In this document: positions 22,031 through 35,053 of the stretch, one piece after another
Layout: the number at the start of each line of letters is the position of its first letter
Position numbering within the stretch: position 1 is the first letter of the stretch
Source of the DNA: Tachypleus tridentatus
Lineage: Eukaryota > Arthropoda > Merostomata > Xiphosura > Limulidae
Assembly: GCF_004210375.1 (NCBI RefSeq)
Contig: NC_134829.1
Span: forward strand, 54,056,107-54,120,106
Direction of reading: 5' to 3'
DNA length: 64,000 bases
Made by a program: the position numbers and the translations under genes
The notes under the pieces: model-generated
Databases searched by the model: none
Seen by the model: the letters and a program-made list of their open reading frames with translations, nothing else
Told to the model about the DNA's origin: nothing

Positions 22031-23030
22031 TCAACACTGACAACTAACAGTACATTTATCCTTTCTCTTCTTACCTTCTTCACAACATTGAGAAGTGTTA
22101 CCCTTGCAGTTACAAACACATTTCATCTTTCCGTTTTCACACCAGCAGGTAACGTTACAAACACAACTGTTCTTCTTTCTGGCTTCTACACAATCTTTGC
22201 ATGACTCCTTCTTACAGTCTGGACTACAACGTGCATCTCCGCATTCACAAACAACAGTAACTGTACATTTGTTTTTCCCCTCTTTAGCTTCTGTACAACA
22301 TTGAGATGTGTCATCCTTACAGTTACAGACGCATTTCATCTTTCCATTTTCACAGCGACATGTAACAACACATGTACAACAGCTGTCGTCTTTCTTTGAT
22401 TCACCTATTTTAAAATAAACTTTAGTTACATCTTACATACAATAAAAAACTTCCTGCTTAAATTTTTCAAAATTATTTCTTTATCCTTGGTCGTATAACT
22501 TACTTCTTTTTGTCAAAAATGAAGCTTTCAAAATTTAAGTCTACAAAATTAAAAGGTACGTCTTAAATAATTAAGAAAACCTTTTTTAAAATAACACTTT
22601 CTATTCCGTAGAATTAATACACGTCTGTTTGATGAAATGCAACATCGAATATTCAGATTTAAGATAACAGAATCATGATGGACTGATAAAAATAGCTCAG
22701 TTCTGTTAACTGACGTAAAATATAGGTGATCAGTCTTACAAACAGGGAACGGAACAAACATGTAGGTGTTTTCTTGATACACATGTATTAACATAAACTA
22801 ACTATTCATTTTGCAGCTACTTTACTTACTTTGGTAAGAGTACAAAACTTCTGTATTTATATCTCTACAACTATCAATATTATTACAGTCCCGACAAGTG
22901 TGTTTATGGAACTCAGTATTGTTATGAGGTAAAAGTGTTTGTATTATTCTCTAAACCTAAGTTTTAACTGTGTACCCCATGAGTAGCAACTTTCACATAG
23001 ACAAGTAAATAACTTACCAGCTTTTTCCAT
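22031..23030 (-). CDS. Metallothionein-like protein, exon 1 + exon B (unit 2)
   Basis: Best-preserved B gene with unit 4. Exon 1 23018-23030 (ATGGAAAAAGCTG, donor GTAAGTT), exon B 22031-22404 (acceptor TAG before GTGAATC), phase 1, intron 613 bp. Product 128 aa with 29 Cys, starting MEKAGESKKDDSCCTC and ending TVSCQC. Domain 1 residues ~12-57 (13 Cys), linker ~58-78 with CSPDCKKESCKDC, domain 2 ~83-128 (12 Cys). There is no signal peptide or membrane segment. Lys is abundant and the only aromatic is Trp in TCWC. Role inferred: cytosolic binding and detoxification of Zn/Cd/Cu, induced by metal through the MRE upstream. Next on the same strand is the alternative exon A (19694-19845). A different Cys-rich family (VWC, pacifastin) is less likely since these are secreted. 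Confidence 0.82.
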
Positions 23031-23208
23031 CTTCAGGGTGATTCTACTCAACTAACTACTACGGTTTGTAAACTTTTTCGTGTGTTACAATAGTAGTAAT
23101 TAGCTTTCTTTTTCTCAACAACCTCTATTTATTGAGACAATTCTTGTAACATAAAGTGCCGTGTGAAACATTCAAGATAATTCAGCGGTTCGTGTGCAGC
23201 TTCTTGAA
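23031..23208 (-). promoter_or_regulatory. Metallothionein promoter region (unit 2)
   Basis: TGCACAC on the minus strand at 23198-23192 (MRE core), TTCTTGAA at 23201-23208 (HSE-like) and a degenerate TATA position at about 23063-23075, all at the same spacing as in unit 1. Confidence 0.5.
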
Positions 23209-23345
23209 TGATCTGTTCGGGAACAATTAGTCATCACATCCATTATCTAATCATGTTTGTAATGATACGTGCCAGTTAATGACCACAGCAACTTGTTATC
23301 TTATGGTATTTATCGAAGTATTAACCCCAGAGTGGACTTACAGGA

Positions 23346-24091
23346 AAGGTCAGTATCATCCTGTGCTACCATGGGGGCCGATTGACGGTTCGCCATATTT
23401 ATGGTTACTTACAAGTTTGAAACTGGCACCTTGTTCACAAAGTACTCCCGATGAGAGAACGTTTGAACGTGTTTAATCGGATGGGATAATGAAATTGGTG
23501 TCTCGTATTTCTAATGACCCTTCGATCTCGGCAAAAACCATACTCTATCACGTGCCTGTCCAGGTTCCCAGTAACCAAATAATTTACCTTTAATTACACC
23601 ACGTCGGTGTTTAAGTATATAATTTGGCTTGCCCGGAATCGATATATATTTGCACGAGGTCCTGGGGTGTACTATAGAATCCTATCTGAGGCTAGTTATA
23701 AGTTGTTACTCCGCCTTGATACGAACCACCAGCTGCAGGAGCCGAGAGACTTTTTAAAATCACTGGCGTCCCGACGTCAAGCCACAGAAAGCTTACTGTG
23801 TAAATTTTTAACAACAAACAAACCAAAAATAGTTTAAATTCAGTAACACGTTTTTCTTTAAATCAATAAAATATCAAAACACAAACAAGTAATAAACGTA
23901 AAATAAATGTTTTAAAATTATATTTTTATATTTTTTCTGTTTTAAAAGTAACTTCTAAATCTTCACAGTGTTAACTATTTTTCGTTTCATATGCGTGTTA
24001 GGTTTTATTAAATTATTAACACGTTCAAATGTAACACAAAGATTTTTTTACACCCTTTTTGACATTTTGTCAAATTTGAAAGTTAGTTTGT
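23346..24091. other. Unit 2-specific segment with a slightly GC-richer open frame
   Basis: Absent from unit 1 through deletion. Plus frame 23607-23837 reads ...YIIWLARNRYIFARGPGVYY and SYKLLLRLDTNHQLQEPRD, with more even base use than its surroundings. It resembles the C-terminal tail of some LINE reverse transcriptase proteins, but I cannot assign it. Otherwise nothing recognised. Confidence 0.3.
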
Positions 24092-24102
24092 CTGCGTAAC
24101 TA

Positions 24103-24387
24103 ACCCTGGCATCACCTAGCGCGTTAAGGCGTGCGCTTCGTAATCTGAGGGTCGCGGGTTCGCGCCTGAGTCGCGCCAAAAATGCTCGCCCTCCCATCCG
24201 TGGGGGCGTTATAATATGACGGTCAATCCTACTATTCGTTGGTAAAAGAGTAGCCCAAGAGTTGGCGGTGGGTGGTGATGACTAGATGCCTTCCCTCTAG
24301 TCTTACACTGCTAAATTAGGGACGGCTAGCAGAGATAGCCCTCGAGTATCTTTGTGCGAAATTTCAAAAAAACAAAAACATAGAAAA
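24103..24387 (+). mobile_element. Full-length tRNA-derived SINE with target duplication
   Basis: Head with A and B boxes (GTCGCGGGTTCGCGCC), body, and tail TTTGTGCGAAATTTC plus A-rich end. Exact 11-bp duplication CTGCGTAACTA at 24092-24102 and 24388-24398. Confidence 0.92.
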
Positions 24388-25249
24388 CTGCGTAACTAAT
24401 AAATTAAAAAGAAACTAAAATTCGACCACAAGGTATTAAAATGTTTATAAACTGTGAGACTTGTAATAAATCTCAACATTTGTTGTTTTTAAACACAAAA
24501 TTACATAATGACGTATTTATGGTTTTCCCATCACAAGTATCCAAACCCACGGTTTATTGTCTTAACCCGGAAAACTTATCGTTCGATATTAAAGGTAGAG
24601 AAATATTTTTGTATATATTACATATTGCCGAAAGAGAATGTATTAACATTTGCATTCATTCCCGTGCAGATAGCTCTTGTGTAGCTTTGCGCATAATTAC
24701 AAAAACAAATAAACTATTTACTCGTCAAAGTAAAAATTCAGGATGTCTTTCAATGTGTCACGGTGTAATTAAAAAGAGAAGAAATGTGTAATTTATTTTT
24801 TGTCTTTCAAAACTTTGTCACTAGCTAAAATCAATCTGAGAATGTTCGTACAAGATGGAGAAAATTAACGCTTTAAAAATGTATCAGAATGTCTGGAATA
24901 CTTTAACAATGACCGAACGTTATTACTGAATGAAGATCGACCAAAATACTCAAACAATTCCATCAATAATTAAACACTGATGTGTCTAATTAGTGAATTA
25001 TGAAGTCACATTAGCTTGTTTCATTTATTAAGTTACTTTAATTTTTGAAACACACTAGTAAAATATAATTGTTTGTAGTCTATTTTCTATATATAAATCT
25101 GTTTCTACTTTAACAAGTTCTATAAATTAATATCCAAGTCGTATCACTAAGTTGATTCCTATTTCACTTTTATATTTCAATTTTAAAATATTTTTTTTCT
25201 ATTTCTTTCACTTGTTTCTATTTTAAGCGTTCTTGATATCATGTTAATT
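24388..25249. other. Noncoding stretch, older copy of the unit tail
   Basis: Diverged homologue of 13300-13860. The 116-codon open frame at 24441-24791 is not kept in the homologous stretches, so it is not called a gene. Confidence 0.6.
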
Positions 25250-25530
25250 TCACCAAATGGTCAGTTGGGTTAAGGCGTTCGACACATAATCTGAATGTCG
25301 CGGTTTCGAATCTCAGTCGCACCAAATATGCTCGCCCTTTCAGCCGTGGGTTCGTTATAACGGTACGATCAATCTCACTATTAGTTGGTAAAAGAGTACC
25401 CCAAGATTTGGTGGTGGGTGGAGACGACTAGCTGCCTTCCCTCTAGTCTAACACTGCTAAATTAGGGACGGCTAGCACATGTAGCCTTCGTGTTGCTTAG
25501 CGCGAAATTAAAAAAAACAAACAAATAAAC
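25250..25530 (+). mobile_element. Full-length tRNA-derived SINE
   Basis: Head TGGTCAGTTGGGTTAAGGCG, B box GGTTTCGAATC, complete body, tail GCTTAGCGCGAAATT. The deleted version lies at 8566-8738 in unit 1. Confidence 0.88.
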
Positions 25531-25535
25531 AATTT

Positions 25536-25634
25536 ATATGTAAAAACGGCTCGTTTCGGTTGAGAAATTTTTTTTCGTAAGGCTCCTCTACGTAAAAATT
25601 TTCTTAACCCAAAGGAGTCTTTTTACATGTATAT
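25536..25634. repeat. Foldback (inverted repeat) element
   Basis: Same imperfect ~40-bp arms as 8747-8843. Confidence 0.75.
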
Positions 25635-26130
25635 TTTTCTCTACAAGTGGGTTTTCTCGACATCACCAAACAAACAATTTCGCGAAATTATTTTTCTACA
25701 TTTGAAAACCAATTTGCTTGAGGATAAGTTTGTTAAAAAAATAACAGCACAGGGACACCGAATAAAAATAAATAGTTCCAAATTGTTTTGGATACCAGAT
25801 GCTACATTCTCGAGTTTCACAAATTTCACAGACGATTGCCTTTTAGTTCAGACAACAGTATCATGTGTCTATAGTGAATATTTTTATACATAATGTTACG
25901 TTCCAAATCAGCTCAAGTCTTTTAAAAGTTCCATAATTTTATTCTACGCCCATAAAATTATGCTAAATTGTATAACAACCTGAAAATTTACTATTCCTGC
26001 TATTTCAAATCAAGTGAGTAAAACTACTACAATAAATCTCAAATACCACAATCCTAAGTCGATATCCTATAGTTTAACCACTACCTTTTAATTATTGAGA
26101 TTAACATTAAAGTATTTCTCTATTAAATGA

Positions 26131-26140
26131 TGACTCAGCA
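26131..26140 (+). promoter_or_regulatory. ARE/Maf-type site TGACTCAGCA (S2, unit 2)
   Basis: Equivalent of 9344-9353; about 3.1 kb upstream of the unit 2 metallothionein ATG. Confidence 0.3.
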
Positions 26141-26524
26141 AAATATATAAAGATTTTACGCCCTTGTTTATTTGTCTCTAACTGTGACGAGGCAAATTTT
26201 CGCTATCTGCAATCTTTAGTACTTGACCCTATCAATTCAACAATGACTTTTCAAATCTAGAATATATTTCAAACATGAAATAATATTTTTAGGATTTCAA
26301 CTGGTTAGACATTTATGGCTTTCGTCTCGGATTTAACTAGTAAGGTGATATAAACAAAACTAAACTAAAAACTTCATGAATGTCAACATATAAAACCGCA
26401 TTAGACATAGTTTTCGTGTGTCCAGACTAAACAAAATGAATCAAGATGAAAACAGTGTTTACAAAACTTCTAATATTCAATTTTTCCATTACATCAAACA
26501 AAGAAACAAAAAATGGTATATATA

Positions 26525-27983
26525 CACTGCTGACCAAATTCTTCGAAAGGTGAAAATAAGAAAAGAGAAAATAAAAATAAAAAACGTTTTTAGCATTTAA
26601 TAGGAAAATGTGAACACTATGAAATTAATTTGAATAATAGCTGGTCAAAAGTTTAAGACCATACTTAAACGAAGCGTTAATCGGTAAACATGTAAGATAA
26701 TTTTGTTATTTTTGTTGAAACATTAGCGTTGTCAACATCTCTCACTGACATCTCCTGTGTTACATTGGATAAAAACATGGGAAAAGCTGAAAAGCTGGTA
26801 GAATTTGAACGTGGCAGAATTGCTCAGCTGCAAGGGCAAGGTTTCTCTTAACGTGCCATCGATGGTGAGATTAGATGAAGTAAAACTGCTGTTGCAAATT
26901 TCGTAGAAGACCCTGAGTTATACGAAACGAGAATTTCAAGAAGTCGGCCCAATGATATTTAGCCGGAGTTGAGCAGGAGGATTCGATGGATTGTCCGGCA
27001 AGACACCAGGCGATAGTCGAACCAGATTAAGGCCCTTACGCACGTAGACTGCAGCTCAAGAACAATAAGACGCCATCTACGAGCGAAAAGCTTCAAAAAA
27101 CCGTAAACGTCTTCAAAGGCCACGCCTCCTTACACACCACAAAACGGCTTGGTTAAACTTTGTTGAGAAGCACCAAACATGGGACGTAGAAAAGTGGACA
27201 AAAGTTTAGTTTTCTGATGAGAAAATATTCAACCTGGATAGTCCAAATGTCTTTCAGTGTTGCTGGAACGATAAGGAGGTTCCATCATGATCTGGGGTGC
27301 TTTCTCCTTTCATGGAACAATGGAGCTTCAAGCTATACTGGGTGTCCAACAGCAGCTGGCGACATGGGCATGTTGGAGATAGCATTCTTAATGACTGAAG
27401 GCCATCGCTTGAATAAAAATGACTGAATCTTTTAGCAGGACAAAGCTGCAATCAACAATGACCGCAGGACAAAGGACTTTTTCGTGGCGAATAACGTGAT
27501 TCTTTTGGACCATCCAGCGTGTTTGCCCGAATTGAACCCCTTTAAAAATGTTTGAGAATGGATGGCATGGGAAGTCTATAGAAATAGACATCAATTCCAA
27601 ACAGTGCATGATCTTCGTGAAGTCATCTTGGAATAGCATTCCAACCAACATTCTGCAAACTCTTATATCAAACATGCCAAAGCGAAAGTTTGAAGTTATT
27701 CGCAATGACGGCTGTGCAACACACTACTGAGACCTTTTGTTGGGCATTTTCTACCTTTTAGGAGTTTTTTTTGATATGGTCTTAAACTTTCGACCAGCTT
27801 GTATTTAGACTAATTTCATAGTGTTAACATTTTCCATATTAAATGCTGAAAAAGTGTTTTTTTTATTTTCCCTTTTCTTATTTTAATATTTCGAAGCTCC
27901 ACTGAAATACATGGTTGAGATTAACAGAGCAAATGCATATTTTATCTTTATGTTCATTGCCCTTAAGATTTTGGCCAGCAGTG
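26525..27983 (+). mobile_element. Tc1-like DNA transposon, unit 2
   Basis: TIRs CACTGCTGRCCAAA / TTTGGCCAGCAGTG with flanking TA. Co-duplicated with the copy at 9737-11201 and now independently mutated. Confidence 0.92.
26777..27730 (+). pseudogene. Tc1-like transposase, decayed
   Basis: Starts MGKAEKLVEFERGRI; FSDEKIFNLD and the downstream DD34E region are recognisable. Several stops are shared with the unit 1 copy (for example after GQGFS), showing that it was already dead before duplication; others are private. Confidence 0.87.
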
Positions 27984-28441
27984 TATATCATTCTAAGAAT
28001 GTACTGATTGACACAGACTTTCAAACTTAAAATTAAAAGATGTGCAAAAGCACCATTCCTAATTGCAATATAATATTCACATGTAATTAAATCAATATTA
28101 TCATATTAAAAATAAAATCCAGATATTATTGAAATTATCTCTAAAGTTTAATGAGTAACCTAAGACTTAGTAATTCTTGAAACAAGACATATATAACTAC
28201 AAACTTGAAAGTGAACAGAAACCTTTTAAAAACTTCTCACCCAGTTGAATGGTGTTTAGGAATTCACAATAAATTAAAAGTTTTCGGTAACTGACATTCA
28301 TCTCAATACTTTTCAATAATTCATACCCAACTGATAAGTTACTCTCTCAAATGGATGCTTCTTAATTACTTAAAACAAGGCGAATTGTTTGAACAATTAG
28401 ATTATAACATAGAATGCAAATCATTGAGACTTATCTTTGGA

Positions 28442-30295
28442 CAGGGACATAGCCAGAAATGGCCATTGAGGAGGGTTAGTTTGAGTGTTTGACACATGCG
28501 CCGCAGGCGTGAAGCCATGCTAGGGGTTCGTGTGGCATGACCTCCCAGGGAAATTTTTTAATAAAAACGTAAAAGAAAACCCTGAATTATGCATTCTGAG
28601 ACCACCTACTTAGCAAATTTCAGAATGGCACACTGAGGTGTTTGTCTTATTTATTAATCATAAATAAATATATAGCCCTATATATATATATATAATATAT
28701 AACTTAAAGTTATCAGACCCAGCAAAGTAGGCTTACAGTCCTGTCATCAACATATAAAATCTATTTTCACTCAGGAGAGTGCAAATATATGTATAGTGCC
28801 TATAATCTGTATTCAAATATCATGGACAGTATATGTTCAGATTCACTGGTTTCAAGAATTAACTTCCCAGATAAGCAGTGGGTGGCACCGTGGCGGGCTG
28901 GCAGCACCATGGCACTAACTTACTGCCTTTGGCGCCATCTATCGTGAATCGTTCACTATAGGTGGCGCCAATGGTACTGTGAATGTGATGTTGACAAACA
29001 TGTTGTCAAGCCTCAAAAAGCAAAAGACACTGCATGGGTTCTTTAAACACATTCATGAGGCTGAACCTGATCAATCTGCTGTAGCCAATCAGATTGAATC
29101 ATAATTGTCAGAGTCATCACCTTGGCCAATGCTACCACTACCACTTCAGGTCCAGTCTGAGACATTGAAAATTTCATTTCTGGTGATGTCAGCATTGGTA
29201 AACAGGTAAGTCGACTCCTCATAAAATTAATTTTGTATTAAAAATCATGCAAACACTCTGCATCGTTGGCTTTCACAGTGGAGATGGCTACTCTACAGTC
29301 AACATGCAAAGGGTTCTTTCTGCAAGTATTATTGTCTTTTTGCTCCTGATGGAAATCAGAAATTGGGACAACTAGTGAAATTTCCATACACAAACTGGAA
29401 AAAGGCTGTTGAATACTTCATTGCACATGAATTGAAATAGTATTACCAAGATAGCAAAAACAAAACTAACAATCTTCTACAGGTCGTAAACACAAGTTCA
29501 TCTCTGCACTTCAGCTTGATGCACCTTACAAGCAAGAAATTGAACAGAACCGGCAATATTTAATGCTTATTTTTAATATTGTATTGCCGTGTGGGAGACA
29601 AAATTTAAATATGAGGGGGAAAATATGATTCTAGTCCAATGTTTCTTGGTGAAACTGAGGAGGAGCCCATCAATAACTATGGGAATTTTTGAGTACAAAG
29701 AGAAATGCTACGTATCTGAGTTCTTAAATTCAAAATGAACTCATCTACGCCTGTAATACTCATGTTCTTGATGCTTTGGTTAACAGGGTAATGCTGCAAA
29801 GTGTTACTCAATATTAGCTGATGAAACAACAGATATTTAAGGTTTTGAACAGTTTTTGCTGTGTGTTAGATATTTGTATGCCAATGCCAACTCTGTTGCA
29901 ATAAGAGAAGATGTTTTGCAATTTATACCTGGTTGTGATGTGACAGACAGAAACTTGGCTGGTTTTATCATAACCAATCTGACAAAATATGGTAGTAACA
30001 TGGCTTACCTGCGAGGACAAGGATACGAAGGGGCTACCTCTATGAGTAAGGAATTCAATGGTGTCCAGAGACAGATAACTGATTATTTCCCAATTGTACC
30101 CTATGTACACTGGAGTGCTCATTTCCTAAACTTGACAATTTCTGATACTTGTAAAGAAATTTCTGTGCGAAATTGCATGAGAGTAATTTCTAAAATTGAA
30201 AACTTTCTCAATACAACCAAACTAAAGCACGTTTTGGCTCTTTCGGTAGAGAGTGAAGCACCTAAATAAAAAAAAAGTTTGAAAGATCTCTGGAA
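28442..30295 (+). mobile_element. hAT element (ZMYM1-like transposase), truncated, unit 2
   Basis: Left end CAGGGACATAGCCAG as in unit 1; longer than the unit 1 copy because it keeps the zinc-finger part. The right terminus is missing. Confidence 0.77.
28995..30269 (+). pseudogene. hAT transposase fragment, unit 2
   Basis: Blocks in order: LSSLKKQKTLHGFF; a TTF-type zinc finger with GSFCKYYCLFAPDG (about 29313-29355) and FPYTNWKKAVEYF; ILADETTDI; LRGQGYEGATSMSKEFNGVQ and YVHWSAHFLNLTISD. Frame changes and stops separate them. The Asp normally found in the RGQxYDGA motif is Glu here and in unit 1. C-terminal hAT dimerisation domain absent. Confidence 0.8.
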
Positions 30296-31090
30296 TAAGA
30301 TATTTATTAAAATACTAGCACTTCAAAACGTGGCATAAATATTTGTTTTTTACGCTAATTTTCTGACACTTCGTCAAATTTAAAAAATTAGTTGGGCTCT
30401 ATAACAAATAAAGATTACAAAGATTAAAACAAAACATAATAAAACGTGACTACAACGTACTAAAATGGAATTTATCCTTGTAATAAATATCAACATTTGT
30501 TTTCTTGTTCTAAACACAAATTCACATAACTACGTTATTATGTTTTCCCATCACATGTATCAAAACCGAAGTTTTAGTACCGTTAGCCATGTAGCTTATC
30601 GTAACGAGCTAAAGGTAGAGAAACATTTTTGTGTGTGGTACATGTTTCTGATAGAGATTGTGTTTAACCATTCCATCCATTAGCGCGCAGATAACAATTA
30701 GATTGTTTCATTTATTGAATTATATTACCTCTTGAAATACACTACTAAAATATAATTGTTAGTAGTCTATCCTAGATATATTTATTGTCTCCTTTTTTAA
30801 CTTGTATAAATCAATATCCAAGTCGTTTCATAAAGTTTTATTATTTCCAAACATTAAGTTTATATTTATTTACATCTTATATTTAAATTTTAAATTATAT
30901 TTTTATTTCCTTCACTTATTTCTATTTTAAGTTTTTTAATATCATGTTAATTTCAAGAAATTATTATTCCACGTTTGAAAACCAATATGCATAATGATTA
31001 GTTTGTGAAAGAATAAAAGTTTTAAGACACTGAATCAATATCAATAGTTCAAAATTGTTGTAAATATCTAGTTGTCACACTCTGGACTTT
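30296..31090. other. Noncoding tail of unit 2
   Basis: Matches 13196-13993; no gene seen. Confidence 0.7.
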
Positions 31091-33112
31091 CACAAATGTG
31101 ATTAACTATGACATTTTTAAATCAGCCAACAGTATCATGTAAATATTCTGAATTTTCTTTTTATTTAATGTCATGCTACCAACCACCTCAAGTGCTATAA
31201 AAGTACCGTAAGTTTGTCCTATACAATTAAGGTTATCCTGAATTGAATGACAATCTAAAAATTTATTATTACTTCTATTTCAAATCATGTTAAAAACATC
31301 TAATAAACAATAATCATAACTCAGTATTTTATAGTTTAAACATTACCTTTTAATGATTTATATTAACTATAAAGTATTTATCCAGTAAATGGTGACTCAT
31401 CAAAATGAATGAAGATTTAATATCACACCTTTGTTTATTTGTCTGTAACTATGACAAAGCAGATTTTCTTTATCTCCAATCTTTACTAATTGACCCTATC
31501 AATTCAACAATGACTTTGCAAATCTAGAATGTATTTCAAACATTAAATAATATTTTTAGGATTTAAACTGGTTAGAAATATATGACTCTCGTCTCGGATT
31601 TAACTAGTAAGGTGAAATAAACGAAACTAAACCAAAATATTCATGAAAGTCAAAATATAGGGCTACATTAGACTAGTTTTCGTGTGTTAAGACTAAATCC
31701 GAGATTTCGTGGTTTGTAACCGTCTAATGCGGAAAATGTGTTACACATATTATGGACAAAGTACAAAGGTGACAGGAGAAACTGTTCTTCAAGCATACAA
31801 TAGTCCAAAAATAAAAGAGTACATTAATACCATGGTCTCTAAGTCATTAGCTCTACATTATTATCCATCAATTACCTTTACCGGAAAATTCTAAAAACTA
31901 CACAGAATATTTAGCGTTTACACCAATCACCAAAATGTTAAAATTTCTCTCTATCTAAAATGTTCTCTTGATCAGTTTTATGCTATAAAGTTCTCTTTAA
32001 GTAGACTAATATTCAACTTTTCCATTACGTTAAACAAAGAAACAAAATTGCTATACAGATATCATTCTAAGATTGCCACAGACTTTCAAATCTAAGATTA
32101 AAAGATGGGCAAAAGCACCATTCTTAATTACAATATAAAATTCCACTCTATTCAAATTAATATAAACACATTAAAAATAAAATCTAATTATTTCTGAAAT
32201 TATTGTAAATTATGTTTTAAGTTTGATGAGTGACCTAAGACTTAATAAATCTTGAAACAAGACATTTATAACAACAAACAGAACGACTCCATATTTTAAT
32301 AGTATTATCCCAGTCAGTGATTGTCAAAACTGAATAGAAAACTATCAAATACTTCACAACCAGCGAACTGATTTTCAGTAGTTCACAACAAGTTAAATGT
32401 TTTCAACAATTCATACCCATCATAATACTGTTCAACACTTAACACTCAACTGAATAATTCTGTCAACTTCACAAAAAGTCAAAACTGAAAGCTCTTCAAG
32501 AATGTTTTCGTTTCAAACTTAAATGAGTTTTTCTTCATAGTTCGTACTCTGTGAATATTTTACCAATGCTTCATACTTAAGTGAAATCTTTCCAACACTT
32601 GAATGTTAACAAGGTCTGAAAGTACATGAGACTAAATTCAGGATATTGGGTGGTAAACGAAAGTGTGTCACTGTGTCTACTATAACAAAGTTAAAAATAA
32701 AAACATGTATTTTTATTATAGGAAATAACTCGATCGTTTAACTTGAAAAACTATAATTTAATACCGAAAGTGTACCGCCACAAAGATTCCGAGTTTACAG
32801 GAAATTGCAGAAGTACACATGTTCAACACAGTTAATACACTTATGTGTTTACCAAGAGTAACATATCTTCGTCGATCTTTCCTCGTTACATTCTATGACA
32901 GTTTCGCAATAACCACAGAAAAAACAAATTTATAGATCTAAAAACGAACTTTTTTATTGCGCATTGTATCATTTTCTATTGTTGTACTTTGATACAACAC
33001 CATATTTATTTGACAATGACTTTACAAATTTCAAATAAGTTTCAAAATTAAACTGGTGTTTGTGTAATTTGAACTGACGATAAACATCTTTTACTTTTTT
33101 CTTTTACAAAAA

Positions 33113-33258
33113 TGGTTTGTTTGTTTTTTCACTTTCGCGCAAACCTACAGTAAGGCTATCTGCACTCGTCGTCCCTAATTGTGCAGTGTCAAACGAAGGC
33201 AATAGTCATCACTAACAACCGCCACCTCTTGGGATACTCTTTTACCAGCTACTCTCTC
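33113..33258 (-). mobile_element. SINE fragment, 3' part
   Basis: Equivalent of 16251-16392. Confidence 0.7.
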
Positions 33259-34921
33259 ACCTTAATGCTTCTTCATAGTTAAAACAAAGTGAATAGTTTC
33301 AACGATTAAACTTTTACATAGAATGCAAGTCAACGAGACTGATATTTGGAGAGATAAAGAAAGATATCACAGCTTCTGGTATTAGGAAAATCAAAATATT
33401 TATATACTCTAATAAAGAATTAGATATTGTTACCCCCAAAAAATACACTTTACTTCCAAAGGTGTTCGACCACGAAAACATGGAATTCAGAAAGCTAAAC
33501 GGATTGTGTTCCACTTTTATAATTTACTAAAAGTGTTCGTGTTCAGAGTATTGTGGCATTTATAAATTTCACAGAAAAACATTGTTGTAGAACTTTTCTC
33601 CCACAAATCCTAAAGATTACGCGGAAATTGACGTTATAGCACTAAGCAACGAGATTAAATCACAAGATTCGTTGGTTCACTTTAAAAAAAAATTTATAAA
33701 TGTTGTTGAACTGAATAATGACGATCAAATCCCACTATAAAACAAAAGATTGTTGATGTGTATAGCTATCCTTCTCTCTAGAAATTTTAGGATATTGTTA
33801 TATTTATAAGGCATTTTAGTATTCTTAAGTTACTACAAACATTTAATTCTTTAAGTAACATTGTGTCAAAGTAGTCAACTTCAGACTAAATTTTATCTTT
33901 AATTAGGCTTATGATTTTTAGCTGTTGTGTATAGTGTCAGTCATATAGTCGGCCTAATGAATACTGGCACAAAGATACGTTATGTTCTGGAGGAATAGGC
34001 TTATTTCTTAAATATTCTTTATTTACTTGAATCAACGTTTCAATATTACGACTTTATCGGAGATGTTGTAGAACAGATTAGTCGATCAAAATGTTTTGAT
34101 AATAATTAATGTTTTATTTAAGTTTGCTTTACGTTCAAATTCCGTTTCATGCTCTACAGGCCTAAATCTAAAGAAACAAATCTAGACTATAGCTCCAACG
34201 CTTACTTATATTTCCATAATGGTGTGAAAACAAAAAAATGACATATAAATGACATGTACTAAAAATATAAGGTAATTAAGGAATATTATATGTTGTGGTA
34301 TATTTTATCTATATTTTGTTTTATAATTACTATGTGTGAAGTCAAAGAAATGACATCGTAAGTGTAATTTTTTAAGAATATAATTTATGTGTTTATGTGA
34401 CATACAATCTGGAGTAGAAAATTCTTTTATTCTCGCGTATTAATTCACATTACGTACATTACTCTCACAACATATAGGCCTAGTAATACTTTTGTTTTCA
34501 AAATTTAGTTCCCCTGAAAAATACATACTTTACTGTAGAACAACAAATCTTCGTAATATTCATATTCATGTTTAATATAAATATGCATTATTATTTCATG
34601 CGTTAATAGAATGTAAAATTCTACCGGATATTTCTGTTTCTTGGGCTGTGTTGTTTCTACAACCTTAAAATTATAGCTGGCGCAAAATTCCTCAAGTTTG
34701 TTATAATAGTAGAATCACTAGAATTAAATTATCTAATTTTTTGGAACTTTTCTCTAAAGTAAAATTATTACATTATATTTGTAATGAAAATAACTTAGAT
34801 ACCTATAATAATACGCAAGTAAACAGTTACTGACGCTCCATTGTATCGTAAGCTATGATCGAACGTTTCAAGAAGAGATGGTACCTTTTTATCCGGCAGC
34901 AGCCTATGACGAAATAAGGCC

Positions 34922-35053
34922 TGTCATGGTCATGTGGTTAGTGGACGCTACTCGAAATCCGATCGTCACGGGTTCGAATCCCCTTCATACTAAACATAGT
35001 GACCCCTTACAGCCGTGTGGGTGTTATAACTTTATGGTCAATCTACTGTTCGT
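34922..35053 (+). mobile_element. SINE fragment, tRNA-like head
   Basis: Equivalent of 18031-18162, B box GGTTCGAATCC. Confidence 0.7.

Larger units (their letters stand above)
25680..28441. repeat. Second noncoding module (S2) of unit 2
   Basis: Copy of 8887-11659, about 97-98% alike by eye, with the nested Tc1-like element. Confidence 0.85.
13994..31090. repeat. Tandem segmental duplication, unit 2
   Basis: Most complete unit (about 17.1 kb): S1 module, short A exon, B exon, exon 1, promoter, SINE-rich insert, S2 module with Tc1-like and hAT elements, tail. Confidence 0.93.

Noticed and set aside
22031-22404. Secreted Cys-rich families (VWC, pacifastin-type inhibitor, antimicrobial peptide)
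   Set aside because: No signal peptide after MEKAG, and the CxC/CC/CCC density with high Lys and almost no aromatic residues fits metal-thiolate proteins better.
24441-24791. 116-codon plus-strand open frame
   Set aside because: Homologous sequence at 13380-13600 and 30460-30690 does not keep the frame.
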